Assembly (NCBI RefSeq): GCF_000425125.1
Contig: NZ_KE384310.1
Coordinates: 107,896 to 171,895, forward strand
DNA length: 64,000 nt
Source of the DNA: Paenibacillus taiwanensis DSM 18679
GTDB lineage: Bacteria > Bacillota > Bacilli > Paenibacillales > Paenibacillaceae
Reading direction: 5' to 3'
Shown: positions 9,452-17,918 of the stretch, in pieces
Position numbering within the stretch: the first letter of the stretch is position 1
Layout: every line of letters begins with the position of its first letter
Notes under the pieces: model-generated
Databases searched by the model: none
Seen by the model: only the letters and a program-made list of their open reading frames with translations
What the model was told of the DNA's origin: nothing
Position numbers and translations under genes: made by a program

Positions 9452-10798
9452 ATGAATGGCAAGTATTCAGCGGGTATGCAAGGGGAGATTATTAAACCCC
9501 ATAGTCCAAAGTATAATCAGGCTAGGCAAGAATGGAACCGCGCCATCCAGAAGTTCCCTCGAATGATTATATATTGTCGTCACAAAAATGACGTGGGGCG
9601 AGCTATTTTATGGGCTCGCAAGCATCGTTACTGCATTCGTATCCGTGCTGGCGGTCATCATTACGAAGGGTATTCAGTCGGTGACGGCGCAGTTGTTATT
9701 GACGTTAGTCGAATGGCTAAGGTGAAATTAGATCAAGCAAGCGGTACTGTGAAAATTCAGGCTGGTGTGACCAACGAGCAGTTGTATAAAGTGGTGGGTG
9801 CAGCAGGATACCCTTTCCCAGGAGGAACATGTCCTACCGTTGGCGTGGTCGGATATACATTAGGAGGCGGGTGGGGATTCTCAAGCAGATACTTGGGTTT
9901 GGGATGCGACTCATTACGGGAAGTGGAGCTAGTTGATTACAGAGGACGTGTTATAACCGCAAGTCCGTATCGCAATCGTGATTTATTTTGGGCATGTCAA
10001 GGTGGGGGTGGTGGTAATTTTGGTGTAGTGGTTTCTATGACTTTTAAGCTTCCTCTACAGGTTGCACGTGTGACCCTATTTGAATTGTATTGTCCTAAAG
10101 CATCATCGGCCCAACTGGCTGCTTTTATAAAGATATGGCAGAAATGGCTGAATGGTTTGAATGAGCGGATGTGTTTAAATACAAGCTTGTACTATTCTCG
10201 TGAGGAAGGCCATGCCATTTATGGCCGTGGATTTTACTATGGGTCCGTTGATGAAGCGAAGCGTTTGCTTTATCCCTTTACACGTATTGCAAGGATGAAC
10301 ATAAGTATTGAATCCTTGTCATTTATGGACGCTGTCACCAAAGTGGGGCAGTCGTACCCGCCTTATGAGAAGTTTCAGTCAACGGGAAGATTTGTTCACC
10401 GTGCCTTCAGCAAGCAAGAAATAAAGAAGCTTGTCAGCTTGATCGATAAGCCAGCGCGTGGCTCCGTATTTACGGCTCTTACCTTGTATGCGCTGGGTGG
10501 CAAGGTAAAGCAGCGCAGCAGATCTGCATCTGCATATTACTATCGGCAGGCGCGATACATTCTCGGCATTCAGACGGTTTGGACGGATAAGAGATATGCT
10601 GCCACGAATCGAGAATGGCTCCGTGCTAAGTTTGCATACGTAAAATTAGTAACAAAAGGCTCTTACATTAATTTTCCCTACAGCGGGTTAACAAATTACG
10701 AAAGGGCTTATTATGGCGGTCATGTAGCACGCTTGAGGCGGGTAAATCGCAAGTATGATCCGTTGCAAGTGTTCAAATTTCCGCAAAGTATTCAGTAG
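9452..10798 (+). CDS. FAD-binding oxidoreductase, berberine-bridge (BBE) type
   Basis: A 448-aa flavoenzyme. The ATG at 9452 is preferred over an in-frame TTG six bases earlier because GAGAGGG lies at good distance. The PCMH FAD-binding domain shows RAGGHHYEGYS (His69, expected 8-alpha-histidyl link) and GGTCPTVGVVGYTLGGGWG (Cys127, expected 6-S-cysteinyl link), so FAD is probably bound bicovalently. The C-terminus carries the BBE motif (YYGGHVARLRRVNRKYDP, then VFKFPQSI). The family oxidises sugars, alcohols or alkaloid-like compounds with O2; the substrate cannot be told. B. subtilis relatives YgaK and YvdP/CotQ are similar. No signal peptide is seen. It stands alone, with about 420 bp of non-coding DNA downstream. 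Confidence 0.92.
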   Translation: MNGKYSAGMQGEIIKPHSPKYNQARQEWNRAIQKFPRMIIYCRHKNDVGRAILWARKHRYCIRIRAGGHHYEGYSVGDGAVVIDVSRMAKVKLDQASGTVKIQAGVTNEQLYKVVGAAGYPFPGGTCPTVGVVGYTLGGGWGFSSRYLGLGCDSLREVELVDYRGRVITASPYRNRDLFWACQGGGGGNFGVVVSMTFKLPLQVARVTLFELYCPKASSAQLAAFIKIWQKWLNGLNERMCLNTSLYYSREEGHAIYGRGFYYGSVDEAKRLLYPFTRIARMNISIESLSFMDAVTKVGQSYPPYEKFQSTGRFVHRAFSKQEIKKLVSLIDKPARGSVFTALTLYALGGKVKQRSRSASAYYYRQARYILGIQTVWTDKRYAATNREWLRAKFAYVKLVTKGSYINFPYSGLTNYERAYYGGHVARLRRVNRKYDPLQVFKFPQSIQ

Positions 10799-11220
10799 AC
10801 TAGCTACTGGCGGACCTTTTACAAGCAGGACAATTAGAATGAATTTGGGTGTTTATCGTAACAACTATTGGCGTTTCTTTGACTAGGTGCAGGGGTATCA
10901 TTCATCAGCCCCTGCCAAATCTATTACACACGACATCACATACTATGCTATAGGAAATGAGTGGGTATAGTAAATGTTTGCTGTGTTGCTGTAAATAAAA
11001 GGATTGTATATTATATACAGCTGGTATATGTTGGAGGCATCCATACATGCACCTACTAGTGTTGGGGATTTAATACTGTCTTTGGATTGTTGATGTTGTT
11101 CACACTTGTCATTGGACAGTTTCCTCTACACAAATTTCCATCTTATTTGCTCAGGTTCCTCATACGAGATATAATAATTACGATTGTACACATTCAATGT
11201 GGAAAGAGAGCGAGATCAGT
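10799..11220. other. Non-coding gap between oxidoreductase and yebC-type gene
   Basis: Contains a GC-rich inverted repeat at 10889-10915 (GCAGGGG / CCCCTGC, no T-run) that may be a weak terminator of the oxidoreductase gene, then an AT-rich stretch (about 10990-11035) that could carry the promoter of the downstream gene. I see no gene in it. Confidence 0.6.
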
Positions 11221-11940
11221 ATGGGACGTAAATGGAATAATATTAAAGAGAAGAAAGCATCGAAGGACACAAATACAAGTCGTATATATGCTAGGTTCGG
11301 AAGAGAAATTTACGTGGTGGCGAAACAGGGCGAACCGAATCCGGAGTCTAATCAGGCTCTCAAGTTTGTTGTTGAGCGCGCCAAGACATACAACGTACCA
11401 AAAGCGATCATTGACCGTGCGATTGAGAAGGCAAAGGGCGGTTCCGATGAGAATTATGACGAACTCCGTTATGAGGGCTTCGGACCTAACGGTTCGATGG
11501 TCATTGTAGATGCACTAACGAATAATGTGAACCGTACCGCTTCGGAGGTGCGAGCTGCATTTAACAAAAACGGCGGAAGCCTTGGTGTTACGGGCTCTGT
11601 TAATTATATGTTTGATCAGACGGCTGTTATTGGGCTAGAAGGCAAGACGGCAGATGAAGCGCTTGAAATCTTGATGGAAGCGGAATTAGACGTACGCGAC
11701 ATCCTCGAGGAAGAGGAGACGGTAATTATATATGCCGAACCAGACCAGTTCCATGCTGTCCAAGGTGCCTTTAAGCAAGCAGGTGTTACGAAATTTACGA
11801 TTGCAGAACTAACGATGTTGCCACAGAACTACGTGACACTTCCAGAAGATGTCCAAGCCCAATTTGATAAAATGATTGATGCGCTAGAAGATCTGGATGA
11901 TGTTCAGCAAGTGTACCATAATGTCGAGGGTGACGAGTAA
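11221..11940 (+). CDS. YebC/PmpR-family protein (YebC2/YeeI-type paralogue)
   Basis: A 239-aa protein of the YebC family. The start is taken at the ATG before [15 protein letters not shown] (11221), which has AGAGAG upstream and gives the family's usual length of about 240 aa. The [12 protein letters not shown] start rather than MAGHSKWxNI, together with [21 protein letters not shown], marks the second paralogue class found beside canonical YebC in Bacillus (YeeI). YebC proteins were long annotated as DNA-binding transcription regulators; recent work on B. subtilis supports a ribosome-associated role in relieving stalls, for example at proline runs. Monocistronic, with a terminator at 12076. 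Confidence 0.93.
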   Translation: MGRKWNNIKEKKASKDTNTSRIYARFGREIYVVAKQGEPNPESNQALKFVVERAKTYNVPKAIIDRAIEKAKGGSDENYDELRYEGFGPNGSMVIVDALTNNVNRTASEVRAAFNKNGGSLGVTGSVNYMFDQTAVIGLEGKTADEALEILMEAELDVRDILEEEETVIIYAEPDQFHAVQGAFKQAGVTKFTIAELTMLPQNYVTLPEDVQAQFDKMIDALEDLDDVQQVYHNVEGDE

Positions 11941-12075
11941 GAATTAATGGAGAGGGTGGAGATCAAGTCAAGCTGACTCAGGTGATCTCTTGTCGGCTAA
12001 CACTATATCCCTCCGCTTCAGCTTAACTTTTTTGATCGATTAGGTTGTGAAAATGTTCGCTTAATGTATTCTGAA

Positions 12076-12108
12076 AAGGCGGTCGCTAATGTTAGCGACT
12101 GCTTTTTT
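12076..12108 (+). terminator. Terminator of the yebC-type gene
   Basis: Stem GTCGCTAA / TTAGCGAC extended by flanking pairs and followed by six T residues. Confidence 0.88.
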
Positions 12109-12166
12109 GTTTTGTCGGACTAGCTAGCTGCACGTTGTTTCTTTACATCTCCAGAGGCACCAACTT

Positions 12167-12184
12167 GGAACAAGACACATACAT
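12167..12184 (+). promoter_or_regulatory. Possible sigma-E/sigma-K promoter of tgl
   Basis: CATACAT (12178) resembles the -10 box of mother-cell sigma factors and has an AAC about 10 nt upstream, although the spacing is imperfect for sigma-K. tgl of B. subtilis is made in the mother cell, so a sporulation promoter is expected here. Weak evidence by itself. Confidence 0.3.
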
Positions 12185-12223
12185 GTATACAGTAGCCTAT
12201 TGATCAGAAGGTTGGGATAAGTG

Positions 12224-13042
12224 ATGATTCAGATCTTGGAGGTTAATTCAAAACCAATCCATACCCTAAAGCTATCTGAATTCGAACAAGGAATACTTAT
12301 TAAGAAAGAGCGAAGCCCTGTGACCTACTATTATAATACGCTTGAAGATTTGAACTTTGAATTAAAAATGCGTTCGCGCATAGTAGAGGCAGCAAAGGCT
12401 TTAAACTTGAGCGGCGTAGACTTTGCGATATTCGAACATTCGCGATGCAATGAGCAGTTTTGGTTGCGAGCAAGAAATGGCGGGTTTCAACTTAGACCGG
12501 ATGTCTTACCGTCAGATGCAATTCAGGACATTTTTCAGCAAGGTAAGCTTTATGCTTTTGAATGCTCTGCCGCGATCGTCATTATTTTGTATAAGGCAAC
12601 GCTTGATGTTATCGGGAGGGAGGCCTTTAATGCCTACTTTCAGGATTTATTCATATGGGACTGGAATTACGATAACGATTTGAAGCTTGTGGCCAAACAT
12701 AACAATAGAGAAGTATATCCGGGGGACATCCTCTATTTCAAAAATCCGGATCATGATCCGAAAATGCTGGAGTGGCAAGGAGAAAACGTCATCTTACTGG
12801 CTGATGACCAGTATTATGGGCACGGCATCGGGATTAGATCGGCACAGGAAATCATTGACACCTTAAACAAGGCCCGAGTACCAGGCAGCACCACATCGGC
12901 CTTTCTCACAGAGGATGTCATTCATCCAGACTTTGAGTATTTGCGATCTTTAGCGATCAATGGTCATTATCCTATGTGGGGTAATCGCGATGGGGGAACA
13001 GTAGTTGCTACTATCGGCGCTCAAGTTTACGTTTCAAAATGA
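12224..13042 (+). CDS. tgl: Protein-glutamine gamma-glutamyltransferase (spore coat transglutaminase)
   Basis: A 272-aa enzyme that cross-links spore-coat proteins by epsilon-(gamma-glutamyl)lysine bonds. Landmarks recalled from B. subtilis Tgl are conserved: FELKMRSRIVEAAKAL, LYAFECSAAIVIILY with the catalytic Cys (residue 114 from this start) preceded by Glu, LYFKNPDHDP, and WQGENVILLADDQYYGHGIG. The length is slightly above the usual ~245 aa because of a C-terminal extension. A GTG directly before the ATG (12221) is an equally possible start, and AAGG upstream fits it slightly better. It faces udk and shares a bidirectional terminator with it. Expected in the mother cell late in sporulation, which supports a spore former. 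Confidence 0.93.
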   Translation: MIQILEVNSKPIHTLKLSEFEQGILIKKERSPVTYYYNTLEDLNFELKMRSRIVEAAKALNLSGVDFAIFEHSRCNEQFWLRARNGGFQLRPDVLPSDAIQDIFQQGKLYAFECSAAIVIILYKATLDVIGREAFNAYFQDLFIWDWNYDNDLKLVAKHNNREVYPGDILYFKNPDHDPKMLEWQGENVILLADDQYYGHGIGIRSAQEIIDTLNKARVPGSTTSAFLTEDVIHPDFEYLRSLAINGHYPMWGNRDGGTVVATIGAQVYVSK

Positions 13043-13068
13043 AGGTGCGTCTAAAATATCCTCGTAAA

Positions 13069-13109
13069 CATAAGAAGGCTATCGCCTCTATTGCGATAGC
13101 CTTCTTATG
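13069..13109. terminator. Bidirectional terminator between tgl and udk
   Basis: A 17-bp perfect stem with a 7-nt loop between convergent genes. Confidence 0.9.
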
Positions 13110-13114
13110 CTGTT

Positions 13115-13741
13115 CTATGTCGATTTCCACTCACACGTTAAATATTTCTCCGTCATCGTGGTTAACATTTGAATACCAACTTCGTTCTGGCCGCCTTCTG
13201 GGATGATGATATCCGCATATTTCTTGGACGGCTCAATAAAGGCTTCATGCATAGGCTTGACCGAATTTAAATATTGATTATGAATCGATTGGATCGTCCG
13301 ACCCCGTTCCTCAATATCTCGCAGCACACGACGAAGTATACGTACGTCAGGATCTGTATCTACAAACACCTTGATGTCGAGGTACTGACGCAATTGCTCA
13401 TCTGACAAAACATGGAGCCCTTCCAGAATAACAATGTTGTACGGCTTCAGCTCGATAACTTCGCTAGAGCGTGCATGTACAGTAAAGTCATATACAGGTG
13501 CTAAAGCAGTCTGGCCTTCTTTAAGCATTTGAAGGTGCTCCATCAGCAACGTGTTATCAAACACGAGTGGGTGGTCGTAATTAAGCGACTCACGCTCGGC
13601 AAAGCTGAGATTCGGATATTCCTTATAGTAGTTATCTTGAGAGATAAACGTTACTTTGTCTGTCCCCAGACGGTCAATGACGGCTTTGGCGACCGTTGAT
13701 TTCCCCGATCCGGTGCCGCCGGCGATACCGATAATTAGCAT
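13115..13741 (-). CDS. udk: Uridine kinase
   Basis: A 208-aa kinase that phosphorylates uridine and cytidine to UMP/CMP in pyrimidine salvage. The ATG at 13741 begins MLIIGIAGGTGSGKST, with the Walker A motif at residues 8-15. AGGGAGG lies upstream at a rather long spacing (13 nt), and the longer upstream frame has no family similarity. Further landmarks are ISQDNYYK (nucleoside-binding Asp), NYDHPLVFDN, PVYDFTVHARS, LEGLHVL (Walker B-like) and RRVLRDIEERGRT in the lid. Length fits the family (~210 aa). Single gene in the cytosol. Confidence 0.96.
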   Translation of the reverse strand: MLIIGIAGGTGSGKSTVAKAVIDRLGTDKVTFISQDNYYKEYPNLSFAERESLNYDHPLVFDNTLLMEHLQMLKEGQTALAPVYDFTVHARSSEVIELKPYNIVILEGLHVLSDEQLRQYLDIKVFVDTDPDVRILRRVLRDIEERGRTIQSIHNQYLNSVKPMHEAFIEPSKKYADIIIPEGGQNEVGIQMLTTMTEKYLTCEWKST

Positions 13742-13979
13742 GGTAATGAAATAAACCTCCCTAAGATGACAGATGCAATTATGTATTTTAGCACAGCTTT
13801 CACAATTTTTCATCTTGATCAAGCTGTCATTTGTCCAGGTACAAGTGATTGGTAATAAATGAAGGGATGTGAAGTACGGCTACCGTACAGACCAGATTAC
13901 TAAGCTATCCCCTAAAGAAGTAAAAGTTATACGCCATATGAGCATTACCAGGCTAAAATCTATATATAGAACAAATCCC

Positions 13980-14573
13980 TTACTTATTCAGAAGCAGCCC
14001 ATTTAATATAAGGGAAAGGCTGTGTAAGCTTGTGGACAGGCTTATCTCTGCATCCTTGCAGCTTGCAATCCAAAAAGCGGTATCGACCAGTCCTCCATTC
14101 AGCAGCCTTGCTAATGACTCGCTGTCCGTCCTTACAATAATCTGCTTGTCCATCAACTGTTGAAGCATACGGGCCATAGAAGCTAGGCAGTTTGATTGGG
14201 ATGACTGTGAGTATGCGTTACCTAGCACCGATGGTGCATCTCGAAACACGATCCGTTGAACTTCTGGTTCAAGCGCCATCGCAAGGTAAGCGCGGCAGCG
14301 ACCGACAAAGCCCTCCCAGTGCCCAACTGCTGCATGAGAAATTTGTTCTAGTCGGGCATCCATTTCAACGTCCATTTCTTTAACTACAGCTTCCAGCAGA
14401 CCCTTTTTGTCGCCAAAGTGATGATAGAGCGCGCCTCGTGTCAGCCCTACAGAAGCAGTTAGGTCATCCATAGAGGTGTCTGCATAACCGATCGTGCCAA
14501 AGGCTTGTCTGGCCGCACTTAACAACTTGGTGCGCGTTTCTTCGATCATTTCTGTTCTTGCTTTTCGAGCCAT
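13980..14573 (-). CDS. TetR/AcrR-family repressor, divergent to MFS gene
   Basis: A 197-aa regulator. The N-terminal TetR helix-turn-helix spans residues ~12-56 (TRTKLLSAARQAF, TSMDDLTASVGLTRGALYHH, FGDKKGLLEAV), followed by an all-helical ligand-binding domain. SD GGAGG lies upstream of the ATG. It is transcribed away from an MFS transporter gene, and the region between them holds a 58-bp palindrome over both promoters. It probably represses the transporter and itself until a drug-like ligand binds; the ligand is not predictable. Confidence 0.92.
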   Translation of the reverse strand: MARKARTEMIEETRTKLLSAARQAFGTIGYADTSMDDLTASVGLTRGALYHHFGDKKGLLEAVVKEMDVEMDARLEQISHAAVGHWEGFVGRCRAYLAMALEPEVQRIVFRDAPSVLGNAYSQSSQSNCLASMARMLQQLMDKQIIVRTDSESLARLLNGGLVDTAFWIASCKDAEISLSTSLHSLSLILNGLLLNK

Positions 14574-14739
14574 TCAGATTCCTGCCTCCATATGTATTTT
14601 TGGTACCGTGTCATCTTTTCTGCCTCTGTTGGTTGGTTATGCACAATCAGGTAACAAAAAAAGGTTACCAAGTGTGCTGATTAGTCGCATTATAATACCT
14701 CACAGAGAAGTCTGAACGCAAATGGGGATCAAAAATCGT

Positions 14740-14797
14740 CATTGACATACGATGTGTATGTATATATAGTATTTCACATACGTCATGTATGTCAATG
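14740..14797. promoter_or_regulatory. Palindromic operator with overlapping divergent promoters
   Basis: Left arm 14740-14760 and right arm 14777-14797 share CATTGACATAC plus an inner GTATG as an inverted repeat. Each arm holds a TTGACA -35 box. The plus promoter is TTGACA (14742-14747), 17 bp, TATAGT (14765-14770), facing the MFS gene. The minus promoter is TTGACA (14795-14790), 18 bp, TACTAT (14771-14766), facing the TetR gene. The two -10 boxes overlap on opposite strands, so RNA polymerase can use only one at a time, and one repressor site would cover both. Confidence 0.85.
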
Positions 14798-14926
14798 CGT
14801 TTAGTCTCAAACATTACGCGTAGATTTTGTCGCTGGTCCCGTGTAGATCACAAATGAGCGGAAGGTATGATGTACCGAAAGCAGGCACGGTTGTGTGCCG
14901 GTTCAATTTTTGAATGGAGGTGTCCT

Positions 14927-16138
14927 ATGTTCAAATTATACCGAGAAATATTTAGTGTTCCTGGTGCAAAGGGATTTTCTGCGACAGGCTTTATTGCTAG
15001 AATGCCAATCTCGATGATGGGCATTGGAATTGTTACGATGCTTTCGCAGATGCGCGGTGAATATGGGCTTGCTGGTGCTGTGGCGGCTACGTTTGCGCTG
15101 TCTTCAGCTTTAATCGCTCCTCATATTTCACGTATGGTAGACCGTTTAGGCCAATCACGGGTGCTACTCCCAGCCGGAGGAATCAGCGTGTTATCTATTA
15201 TTTCCTTGCTCTTATGTACCAGGTACGAAGCACCTGTCTGGACACTGTTTCTATTTGCAATGCTGGCTGGGTGTATGCCTAGTATGTCGGCTATGGTTCG
15301 CGCACGTTGGACGGAACTGTATCGTGGTTCTCCTATGCTGCACCCTGCTTTCTCGTTTGAGTCCGTTGTAGATGAACTTTGTTTTATTATAGGTCCTGTT
15401 ATTTCGGTTGGACTAAGTGTTTCGTTCTTTCCTGAAGCTGGGCCACTATTATCTAGTATTTTATTATTGATAGGAATAGTCTTATTTACACTGCAAAGGA
15501 GCACAGAGCCTGCTGTTCGTCCCCTCAGCATGAAGCGTACAGGTACTGTAATTAGGATTGGTTCATTACGGGTGCTGGCATTCACACTTGTTGCTATAGG
15601 GACTATTTTTGGAACAGTAGATGTTGTCAGTGTAGCTTTTGCAGAAAGTCAGGGGAACACAGTAGCGGCAAGTTATGTGCTGTCCTTCTACGCGATCGGT
15701 TCTTGTTTGGCTGGTTTGGTGTTCGGTACGCTTAAATTAGGGACACCGCTGTACCGACAATTTGGGATAGCGATTGCGGTAGCGATGATAACGATGATTC
15801 CGCTCATCTTTGTAGACAGTATAGCTAAGCTTGCATGCGTTTTGTTTTTTGCAGGTATGTCTGTCGCTCCTACTATGATTGTGACGATGGGACTCGTGGA
15901 GAAAATCGTCCCCGAGTCGCAGCTAACGGAAGGTATGACATGGGCAATTACAGGTCTCGGTGTTGGAGTTGCGTTAGGATCAGCCGTGGGAGGATGGGTT
16001 GTAGATAGTTATGGCGAACGAATGGGGTTTGGTGTGGCAATAGCGGCAGGGGTGATTGCGCTAGCCATTGCAGGAATAGGATATAGTTCCCTTCGGTGTG
16101 CCTATGCCTATGCGTACGATCAAAGTTCCAATAAATAA
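14927..16138 (+). CDS. MFS transporter, probable drug efflux
   Basis: A 403-aa membrane protein with about 12 hydrophobic segments. The ATG at 14927 has GGAGG 8 nt upstream; the longer frame begins without SD. The N-terminus (MFKLYREIFSVPGAKGFSAT) leads into TM1. A loop with DRLGQSRVLLPAGG corresponds to the MFS loop 2-3 motif. The C-terminal half ends TM12 near GIGYSSLRCA. Paired with the divergent TetR repressor, it is most likely a substrate-induced exporter. Family assignment is firm; substrate unknown. Confidence 0.88.
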   Translation: MFKLYREIFSVPGAKGFSATGFIARMPISMMGIGIVTMLSQMRGEYGLAGAVAATFALSSALIAPHISRMVDRLGQSRVLLPAGGISVLSIISLLLCTRYEAPVWTLFLFAMLAGCMPSMSAMVRARWTELYRGSPMLHPAFSFESVVDELCFIIGPVISVGLSVSFFPEAGPLLSSILLLIGIVLFTLQRSTEPAVRPLSMKRTGTVIRIGSLRVLAFTLVAIGTIFGTVDVVSVAFAESQGNTVAASYVLSFYAIGSCLAGLVFGTLKLGTPLYRQFGIAIAVAMITMIPLIFVDSIAKLACVLFFAGMSVAPTMIVTMGLVEKIVPESQLTEGMTWAITGLGVGVALGSAVGGWVVDSYGERMGFGVAIAAGVIALAIAGIGYSSLRCAYAYAYDQSSNK

Positions 16139-16283
16139 CGTGTTGCTCCCATTTAAAAATGAGGTGTGCTACTTACTTCATCATCCATTTACTCTATAAT
16201 GAAAGGTGTTTTTGAGACAAGCTAGAGGGAAAGGCGTCATTCTGAAAGAGAGGAAAATATCCAATTTCAGGGGTTTGATGGTG

Positions 16284-16326
16284 TTGACACTTCTAATGGT
16301 CATGGATATAATAGTCATAGCAACTA
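16284..16326 (+). promoter_or_regulatory. Consensus SigA promoter with operator-like motif, MFS-GT operon
   Basis: TTGACA (16284-16289), 17 bp, TATAAT (16307-16312) is a perfect consensus. Directly after the -10 box stands AGTCATAGCAACTA (16313-16326). The same motif occurs inverted at 16407-16420 (AGTCATAACAACTA on the minus strand) and again after the -10 box of the MarR gene promoter at 19233-19246. A strong promoter with a downstream operator suggests tight repression, most simply by the MarR protein. Confidence 0.85.
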
Positions 16327-16349
16327 ATGAGTGTTAATAAGAGTTAACG

Positions 16350-16400
16350 AGCAACGAAACCAATTTATTGACAATAAGTTTGGGGAGTTGCTTTTATTAT
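16350..16400 (+). terminator. Leader hairpin, possible attenuator upstream of MFS gene
   Basis: Outer stem AGCAAC (16350-16355) / GTTGCT (16387-16392), inner stem TTATTG / CAATAA, then a T-rich tract TTTTATTAT. It lies about 30 nt after the expected transcript start and 120 nt before the MFS coding frame. It is AU-rich and weak as a terminator; an attenuation role is inference. Confidence 0.4.
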
Positions 16401-16424
16401 GCTCGATAGTTGTTATGACTAGTA

Positions 16425-16436
16425 TTGTTATAACAA
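16425..16436. promoter_or_regulatory. 12-bp perfect palindrome (candidate regulator site)
   Basis: TTGTTATAACAA is a perfect palindrome just upstream of the SD of the MFS gene. Beside it lies the inverted AGTCATAACAACTA motif (16407-16420). MarR-family operators are often short AT-rich palindromes of this kind. Confidence 0.4.
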
Positions 16437-16521
16437 ATAATAATATTTTAGGAGGTGGTTAGAGACAAACTCAACAATAAGCATTTTCAGCCCGCCTTAC
16501 AGGTCACTAACGATTGGCATC

Positions 16522-17886
16522 ATGTTGATTTTGACGACGGTAGCTTTTGAAGGATTGGCGATAACGACCATTGCACCTGCGTTGGCGCAAAGCTTGCAAG
16601 GTATTCATTTGTATGGCTGGATATTTAGCGCATTTCTGCTGTCACAGATCATTGGCACGATGGTTATCGGCCAACAGCTCGATAAGCACGGTGTATTTCG
16701 CTCTATTTTAGTATCATTCGCGATTTTTACGATCGGGATTGTGGTCGCCGCGACAGCCTTTCATATGTACATGATGATTGCAGGCAGAGCCTTGCAAGGA
16801 TTTGGGGCAGGTGCTCTCAGTACATGTGTGTACTACAGTGTTACATTACGATATCCTGATGCCCTTCGCACCAAGATATTAGCTGCCTTTTCAATGGCAT
16901 TTGTTATCCCCGCATTAATCGGACCCTATGTAGCAGGTCTTATAGCTGCTTATGTATCATGGAGATGGGTGTTCTGGATTGTGCTGCCATTAATTGCTCT
17001 CGCTTTAAGCTTGACGCTCCCCTCATTTCGTCATTTATACAGTAATGGTCCCACAGCCCCGCGAGGGAGGAAGAAGGAAATATATGCGATCTTACTTGCC
17101 ATCGGCACAGGCTTGCTGTTAACTGGCCTCGGTGAAATTTTGAAATGGTGGGGCATGATGCTTGCCGTAGCGGGTGTATGTATGATGATTCGACCTTTGC
17201 AGCTGCTATTACCGGAAGGCACGTTTAAGATGAAGCAGGGTTTGCCAGCAACGATGGTTACTAGAGCTTTGTATGTAGCTTGTTACTTTGCGACGGAAAG
17301 CTACGTTGTTTTGGCTCTTACGCAAGTGAAGGGGCTATCAGAGGAAGTGGCGGGTCTCATTGTTGCTGCGGGAGCTTTAAGTTGGTCGACAGCTGCATGG
17401 GTACAATCCAAACTTGACGAAAGGGACTTGGGTCGTGGTCGAAGAAGCAGGGTGACTTATGGCATCGGCATTATGATTGTGGGGGTCCTGTTGGTGATGA
17501 TGGCGATCGGATTACCAGGCGGAGGGATTGTTCTTGCCTTGACGTCGCAGATCATTATTGGATTTGGCGTCGGGTTGGCTAACCCGACTACGGGGGCCAT
17601 TGCTTTGCAGTACGCGCAGGCAGGCAAGGAAGGAGAAGTATCTGCAACATTGCAATTTGTTGATTCCTTTAGCATTGGACTAAGCATCGGTTTAAGCGGC
17701 GCACTTATTGCTTTAAGTGAGACGTTCCAATGGGGAATTTTGACGGGTGTCCTAATTGCTTTATCGCTCCAACTCTGTTTTGTGCTGCTGAGCTTGCTGG
17801 CTTCGTTCCGCATTACAATACGAGGTTCCGCGGGCACGCACGCCTATGAAGAGACCCTGAGTTCCGGTACATCCAATTCTATGTAA
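16522..17886 (+). CDS. MFS transporter of the DHA2/multidrug type
   Basis: A protein of at least 454 aa with many TM segments. Landmarks are AFEGLAITTIAPALAQSL in TM1, GWIFSAFLLSQIIGTMVIGQQLDKHG (motif A region) and GRALQGFGAGALSTCVY (motif C-like region). The first standard start in frame is the ATG at 16522, but it has no SD and cuts into TM1. The frame is open and family-like upstream (SPPYRSLTIG), and a strong AGGAGGTGG sits at 16450-16458 with no ATG, GTG or TTG in this frame between 16459 and 16521. The true start may therefore be non-canonical, or a mutation or sequence error has removed it. The next gene, a glycosyltransferase, follows after 32 bp, so the two are co-transcribed. Probably exports the glycosylated compound or a drug. 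Confidence 0.85.
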   Translation: MLILTTVAFEGLAITTIAPALAQSLQGIHLYGWIFSAFLLSQIIGTMVIGQQLDKHGVFRSILVSFAIFTIGIVVAATAFHMYMMIAGRALQGFGAGALSTCVYYSVTLRYPDALRTKILAAFSMAFVIPALIGPYVAGLIAAYVSWRWVFWIVLPLIALALSLTLPSFRHLYSNGPTAPRGRKKEIYAILLAIGTGLLLTGLGEILKWWGMMLAVAGVCMMIRPLQLLLPEGTFKMKQGLPATMVTRALYVACYFATESYVVLALTQVKGLSEEVAGLIVAAGALSWSTAAWVQSKLDERDLGRGRRSRVTYGIGIMIVGVLLVMMAIGLPGGGIVLALTSQIIIGFGVGLANPTTGAIALQYAQAGKEGEVSATLQFVDSFSIGLSIGLSGALIALSETFQWGILTGVLIALSLQLCFVLLSLLASFRITIRGSAGTHAYEETLSSGTSNSM

Positions 17887-17918
17887 CAAAAAGATAACAT
17901 TTATCGGAGGTGGAGAAG

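Noticed and set aside
11087-11509. 140-aa frame overlapping the yebC-type gene
   Set aside because: Different frame from the confident YebC-family gene; basic, low-similarity sequence without SD.
15121-15585. 154-aa minus-strand frame inside the MFS gene
   Set aside because: Shadow of the membrane-protein coding strand; no start signal.
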